Of a stretch of DNA of 64,000 nt, positions 58,811-64,000 are shown in pieces. The stretch's first letter is position 1. Each line of letters starts with the position of its first letter. Where the stretch lies: assembly GCA_030737835.1 (NCBI GenBank), contig CM060853.1:7896134-7960133 (forward strand). Reading direction: 5' to 3'. The position numbers were made by a program, and so were the translations under genes. This DNA comes from Acorus gramineus. Its lineage: Eukaryota > Streptophyta > Magnoliopsida > Acorales > Acoraceae. The notes beneath the pieces are model-generated. The model was not told where the DNA came from. It searched no databases and saw only the letters and a list, made by a program, of their open reading frames with translations.

Positions 58811-59122
58811 TCACAAACACACACACAGTGACTCAAATTGATCCTCCAAGTACCTCTGCAAAAGCCAATCTCTCTCCGGTCCCACCGCGCCAACAACGTC
58901 TCCTCCTCCGCATCCGATCGGATGGATCGATGGGCATATCCGATGATGGAGCACATATCGGACGGCCACCACGGCGCCGGAGAGGCATAACAAGGGAAAG
59001 AGAGAGATGAGAAGGAGGAAGAGGAGAAGAGGTGAACATAATATTGTTGCTATGGTTATCAATAGGCTGATCTTTGTGCTGCTTCTGCATGGTGCTGCCA
59101 TGGGATCATTCCCACATCCCAT
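58811..59122 (-). CDS. Probable small single-exon membrane protein
   Basis: A 103-codon frame on the minus strand, GC-richer than its surroundings. From the in-frame second Met (MAAPCRSSTKISLLITIATI) it has one strong hydrophobic stretch of about 30 residues (ILCSPLLLFLLLISLFPLLC, then LSGAVVAVRYVLHHR). A Gly/Cys-rich part follows, then WLLQRYLEDQFESL. The layout (short polar start, one long membrane segment, basic stretch, closing LxRYLEDQ) resembles small uncharacterised plant membrane proteins I recall, but I cannot name a family. It has no introns, and two overlapping minus and plus frames in the same GC-rich patch weaken the case. Start could be 59122 or the internal Met at 59101. Confidence 0.45.
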   Translation of the reverse strand: MGCGNDPMAAPCRSSTKISLLITIATILCSPLLLFLLLISLFPLLCLSGAVVAVRYVLHHRICPSIHPIGCGGGDVVGAVGPERDWLLQRYLEDQFESLCVCL

Positions 59123-60907
59123 TAGTAATTTCCTCTTTTGTCTTTTGTTTTAAAAGAGAAAAATACCCAGAGGGATTGGGAACCAGTTTCCTTGGGGAGT
59201 TGGGTGACCATTTTATATTTTGGTTTGATTTGATCAATTTTTTTAGCTTTTTTTTTTTTTATTGGTGGTGTTGTGGCATGTAAGCAATGCTAGCACAAGG
59301 TGGGCCATTTGTTCTCTCTCTCTCTATCTATGATATTTTCTTAGGCACTGTTATATTTTGGACAAAAGTTAAGTTTGAAATTGATATTGTAATGGGTTTG
59401 AAAAAAGTAATTTCTTGTAAACTCAAAAGCTGTTCAAACCAATTTTCAAACGGGCCCTTAATTTTTTTTTACAATATAAAATGCTGTCTCATATACCTTG
59501 TTAGAAATTTATATATATAAATTGTTAATTTTTTTACATTCACTAAAAATAAGTTTATTTAATGCGAAATGAAGCGATATACACGTTTCATCGAAGCGCA
59601 TACATTGTTAGACGTTGTTCACTACTAAAAATAAAAATAAAACATGTTTGGTCTGCATTTGGATTGTAAAAATGACTGAGTATAATATTTTTCTATTGAC
59701 ATAGGATATATTTTGATGCAGATGGGATTACCAAAAGAGGTTCACCATATAAATTACGAAGATACCAGCAGTAGAAATCAAAGGGTCCCGATATTGGAAT
59801 CACATGAAACTTTACATAGAGATATTTCTATATTACTTGTTTTAATACTCAAAATGCTTAATTTTTAAAAATTATTTCATTTAGTCCTTCAAATTAAGGA
59901 TTTTACAATTTATAGTAATTTTTAAATTCGAGATTCCTCTCTCATAATAAATCGGAATTGATCTCTATCAATTCCTATGATCATTTAGGATCTCATAAAA
60001 CCTGAAAAATTAGTTTTTGAATTTTATTTTTATTTTTCGTAATTTTTAATTTTTTATCATTAGTATAAATAGGAAACTTGTAACTTAAGGAAAACAGTTT
60101 GTTGTCAATAATATTTCAATTTTTTTTCATTTTGGGGTTTTCATAAAAAAAACTAATAAGATTTCAATGTCGATTGGATCTTTTTAGCTTCTCATGCTGC
60201 GTTACCTATTTTCTTTACAAAAGTTTTGATGGGCTATATAGTCAGAACAGGAGAACATGCATGCTAGACCATAACTATTAGAAAAATGTTACATATATTT
60301 TATTTTATAGTTCAAAATACAGATCGTGTATTTTTTTTATTTTTAAAATTATATATCTTATATAATAAAGTATGTATTTTTAAAAATTTATATCAAAGTC
60401 TCCCATTAAATTTTCCTAAAAGTCTCCCTTTGACTTATGTTATATTTCATCATATGTTCCTTTCATTGGCTATGCTACCATTGATGTGTCATCAGTCACA
60501 TCATATCATATACACCTTGTTAGCTGCACATAAGATTTCGTACCCCTTGATCTTCACTTCACTACATCTATTTCTACTCAATTAAATCTGACTGAATTTA
60601 ATGAGTTGAAGACATTGGGATTGATATCTAGAAGAAAATAATATAAAATTAAACTATGTTACTATCATTCTTTTTTTACAATACCAAATACAATAACATA
60701 TATTTCGTTAGCACCCTCTATTTAGTGTAATGAGATATATATTTTGTTGTAAATTTTTTATTTTTTCTATAAATGATATAATTTAATTAATTAGAATATA
60801 TATTTATAAGTATACATACTTCACTAAATGAGTTACAAGATTTTCAAAAAAATAAAATTATAAGTAGACTATGTTTTGGATTGTAAAATACATTGAATGT
60901 AACATTT
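59123..60907. other. Intergenic AT-rich DNA with repeat remains
   Basis: Ends of AT-rich MITEs appear at 59660-59690 and in 60690-60905. No gene is recognised. Confidence 0.4.
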
Positions 60908-60995
60908 CGCACGGTCGTCGCCCCGTCGTCGCCCCCGTCGCCGCCCCGTCGCCCCCGTCGCCCCCCGTCGCCCCGTCGTCGCCCCCTCATCGGGA
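60908..60995 (+). repeat. CpG-rich CGTCGCCCC minisatellite
   Basis: About 88 bp of nearly pure CGTCGCCCC / GTCGCCCCC variants (cytosine on the + strand) in otherwise very AT-rich DNA. It begins at CGCACGGTCGTCGCC. Frames across it are low-complexity Pro/Ala/Ser or Arg/Gly runs, not genes. Confidence 0.9.
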
Positions 60996-61031
60996 CGTTT
61001 TTTTTGGTTTTTTTTTTAAAAAAAACGGCAA

Positions 61032-61061
61032 CCGTGCGATCGACGTACACGTCGATCGCAC

Positions 61062-61063
<2 letters not shown>
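61032..61063. repeat. 32-bp near-perfect palindrome
   Basis: 15-bp arms CCGTGCGATCGACGT and ACGTCGATCGCACGG are exact reverse complements with a 2-base centre AC. It lies between an A/T tract and the (TA)n array. Confidence 0.95.

Positions 61064-61102
<39 letters not shown>
61064..61102. repeat. (TA)n microsatellite
   Basis: About 19 TA units directly abut the palindrome. Confidence 0.95.
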
Positions 61103-61105
<3 letters not shown>

Positions 61106-62850
61106 GTCAAAACATTGTCCTATTAAATTTGTTAGAAGTTCATTCCACGAGATGAGACTTTAGAATACATTTCTAAGTGGAGTGGGTGACAATAAATTGT
61201 GTGGTTGTGCATTAATGGTTGAACATTTTTTTCCTAATTTTTTTTATTAATCTAATTATTGGAAGATCCAAAAAGACCCAAATATAAAACGTGTTAGAAC
61301 TTAAAAGTGGTCCACCATTTATAATGGATGTAACATTTTTAATCCATTACATCAAAAGCTCTATATTGATTTAATTTCTTCTAACAGCGTTTGAAAATAT
61401 GTTTAGATAACTTTTAAATATTTTGCTTTTAAGAAATTATGCTTAATCCCAAACTACACTTTTCAAACTCCTCAACCATTTCAATTTTTGATATAAGCGA
61501 ATTTTTTTTAATATAAAATAGTTTTTTAGGAATCTAATAAAAATATATTTATTGAAAAACTATTTTTAAAATTTGATTTAAATATAAATTATTTTTCAAA
61601 CTCACTTTTAATTGTTACAAATCATTGAATTTCTAGAGCTCCTTCAGAAAAGAAAAAAAAAATCTTATCTAAGGTAGAGTATCACATTACACATTTACAC
61701 CCATGCTAATCAACTAAAAATATATACATAAAAAATCATTAACATTACAATATCTCACTTTCACATATATAACCTTTACAAAGATCAAAAGTTATTTAAA
61801 AATCACTAAAATTGTTATTTAAATAAATTATCTTAAAACTATTTTGTTCTTAAAAAAAAATCCTGAATCAAAGAATTCATACATATTGAAAAACACATGA
61901 TTTATAATCATGAGACAAACTTTAATAAGAGATTTCACGTAAGCATACTTTTATAAGAAGAAAGTTGCAAATAATATCCATAAAAATTTCTAGTAAAAAT
62001 CCTTCCAATTTTTAGCCATCTTCAAAACAATATTTATTAATTTTTTTAAATATTTTATTTGTACAAAATTCTTTATTATTTGTGATCAAATGTATCACTA
62101 ACAGTCTCCAGTAACCAAGAACTTTTTTATATTGATATACCAATATATATATTAGTTTATAAAAATTATGTGTGGACAAAATCCTGTCTAGATTCAATGG
62201 GATCTCACCATCAATGTCTTATATTTATGTCCCAAAAAAGACAACCATATTGAATTCAGACAAGGAAGTTGTTAGGAAAATTCAAAGGACTGGAGTGGAG
62301 TTAGAAAAATGGAGCCTTTATAAGGGTTAGTACAAAAATGTAAACATCATATTATTTTCCCATCATTAATTAAAAATTAAGACATGTCTCTTCCTCTAAT
62401 CAACTGTAATATTAAATATATATATTTTTATTTTTTTTTGTCATTGGTGTGTAAAATGAGATTTTTTTACTAAATGATAATTAAATATCCGGTCTCAATT
62501 TTTTTAAATGACAATATATTGTAGCATCCTTTAATCGCTTGAACCCTAACCCATTATTCTTCAACTGCAAACTTTCTCGTAGGATACAATCCATGCGTAA
62601 CACTACTAGGACCCAAACAAAAAATGGCGCTAGATCATTAATAAATCTGACCATTATCTTTAAAATGTTTTCTACATAAGTATCTCAAACTTGAACAAAA
62701 TTTAATTTTGCGTGAGCCAAATTGACCGCATCATTACTTAGACAAAAAAATTGACAAAATTAAGCCTTCACGTCCCCCTTCTTCCTTATTTTCATGTATG
62801 CCTCTCACATACCATCCAGAGATGTGAAATCCTCTGCCACCCCATGGTGG
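61103..62850. other. AT-rich intergenic DNA
   Basis: Very AT-rich with no recognised gene or bounded element. One A/T-rich stretch near 61390-61640 has MITE-like composition only. Confidence 0.45.
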
Positions 62851-62859
62851 AACTAAGCT

Positions 62860-64000
62860 AGCTAGTATGGGGCGGGGGTGGGGCTTGTCTATCCGGCCTC
62901 TATGCAAATATGTCATTCCTTTCCAAAGTTTGGTTTGCCTTGGGAGGGGAGTTTCAATAATTGTTTAGATGGAAGAATGGTATGGGCAAACAGGTGCAAT
63001 TTTGGCGGGATAACTAGTGTGGGGATGCTTCGTTGTGTGAGCAGTTACCATGGATTTTCCCGAGGATATATAGTCGTATGTACAAAATGCTTGGAGCAGG
63101 GAGGGGGATGGGGGGAATGGAAGCTAAATCTCAAAAGGATCACTTGGATGACCAGGTGAGCGAGCTTGCCCGTTTGCTTGCAATAATTCAAGAACAGTCT
63201 GTTATTGATGGTCAAGATGCCTATATCACTTGGGAGTGGAGACTGGCGAATGGCTATTCCTTGAAGAAGGGCTATGCTCGATGGAATAGGGGTCTTCCCG
63301 TTGTGTAGAGCGTGGAACATAAAACTCAACGGCTATGGAAATGGAGGATCCCTTTAAAGATTGAGGTAGTCATTTGGATGGATTTGTAGGGGTGTCTTCT
63401 TTTGAGGGTGCATAGGGGCGAGATGGACGCCGATCTACGACAACAATGGTGCACTCTATTGCCCAGAGATGGAGGCGGTAGAGCATCGCCTCCTGCATCG
63501 CCTAGCGGCTACTTTGTTGTGGGATTGGTTGAGGCGGTGCACTGACTTGCGTTTCAGGTGGGGCAAATAGCTGAGGGCTCGAGTAGGGCAAATAGCAATC
63601 TCGGCGTGCTTGTGGGCCGTATGGAAGGCTCAAATTAGTGTAATCTTTCGGGACCAAAGATTCTACTTTGAAAACTTCCGGGACATGGCAATGCAACTAA
63701 TTTCATACTGGGGTCATCATTTGGCAGGTGCACGGTGTGTCAGTTGGTCTGGTGGGCGGTTGAGTATTGTTGATCCATGAGTAGGGGTGAGCGGGCTGGT
63801 GGGATCTCACACCTCTTGTGTGTCTTCACCCCGCTCTTTGGTTCTCTTTCCTTTTGCACTTTTTTATTCCTTCTTTTCTGCTATACCAGGCTTTGTTTTT
63901 ATCTGCCTGTGGTTTTTTTTTTCTTGGCCCCTCTATCTCTCTGACCAAATTTTGAACCTCTTGTAATTGTTTTGTCTAGCTATAAAATGTTTAAATTTTC
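62860..64000 (+). mobile_element. Decayed LINE ORF2 C-terminus and 3' UTR, running to window end
   Basis: Several frames together resemble the end of a plant L1 ORF2. Seen are LCEQLPWIFPRIYS-type sequence (63020-63070), SELARLLAIIQEQ and YITWEWRLANGYSLKKGYARW (63150-63280), then RLWKWRIPLKIEVVIWM (63330-63380). After these come a zf-RVT remnant with EAVEHRLLHR (63475-63495) and ACLWAVWKAQI (63606-63640). The reading frame shifts and stops more than once, so the copy is inactive. The region after about 63780 is T-rich like a LINE 3' UTR. The A-tail, if present, lies beyond base 64000. Confidence 0.8.

Noticed and set aside
60844-61155. Pro/Ala/Ser-rich and Arg/Gly-rich frames across the CpG-rich array
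   Set aside because: They are translations of the CGTCGCCCC and (TA)n repeats in several frames and have no gene-like features.
62734-62916. 60-codon minus-strand frame
   Set aside because: It is antisense to the start of the decayed LINE and has no similarity of its own.
1-64000. LTR retrotransposon, Polinton or other virus-like element
   Set aside because: I saw no paired LTRs with TG...CA ends, primer-binding site, gag/pol or capsid motifs. All reverse-transcriptase-related pieces are LINE type.

Overview
This window is nuclear DNA from a flowering plant. The evidence is spliced genes with GT-AG introns, a nucleus-encoded plastid ribosomal protein with a transit peptide, plant-type protein families, AT-rich intergenic DNA, and plant MITEs, LINEs and tRNA-derived SINEs. 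Introns are long (up to about 5 kb) and full of old transposons. That is common in large or slowly purged angiosperm genomes, but the species cannot be named from this sequence.

Five host genes are supported. (1) The 3' two thirds of a transportin-1 / karyopherin beta-2 gene lies on the + strand (215..13448); its N-terminal exons are upstream of the window. (2) A complete EI24-like membrane protein gene lies on the - strand (26701..17501, 11 exons, 317 aa). Transportin and EI24 are convergent. (3) A complete gene for plastid ribosomal protein bL21c lies on the - strand (33254..30131, 5 exons, 205 aa). (4) A complete plant O-fucosyltransferase-family gene lies on the + strand (44403..55751, 10 exons, 557 aa). 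It is divergent from bL21c across about 11 kb of repeat-rich DNA. (5) A probable small intronless membrane protein lies on the - strand near 58.8-59.1 kb. In the four spliced genes, every exon junction I give keeps the reading frame.

The rest is mobile-element debris, often nested. The clearest case is in a transportin intron: a Tourist/Harbinger-type MITE (TTA target duplication) holds a 5'-truncated LINE with a perfect 17-bp target duplication, and a second copy of the same MITE at 34.3 kb shows the uninterrupted form. Other elements are a foldback MITE at 38.2 kb, two copies of a long-terminal-repeat-inverted element (42.2 and 56.9 kb), a 1.4-kb long-TIR element at 28.2 kb, a five-copy AT-rich MITE family with TIRs of about 35 bp, three tRNA-derived SINEs in or beside O-fucosyltransferase introns, and several LINE 3' ends, including a decayed one running to the window end. 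Odd local structures are a CpG-rich minisatellite with a 32-bp palindrome and a (TA)n array at 60.9-61.1 kb, an identical 158-bp tandem duplication at 40.6 kb, and a bL21c intron built of diverged tandem repeats.

The genes do not form a pathway: nuclear import, an endomembrane protein, plastid translation and wall or glycoprotein glycosylation are simply neighbours. I found no operon-like or defence-like system, no rRNA or intact tRNA gene and no CRISPR. The novelty here is mostly in repeat architecture.
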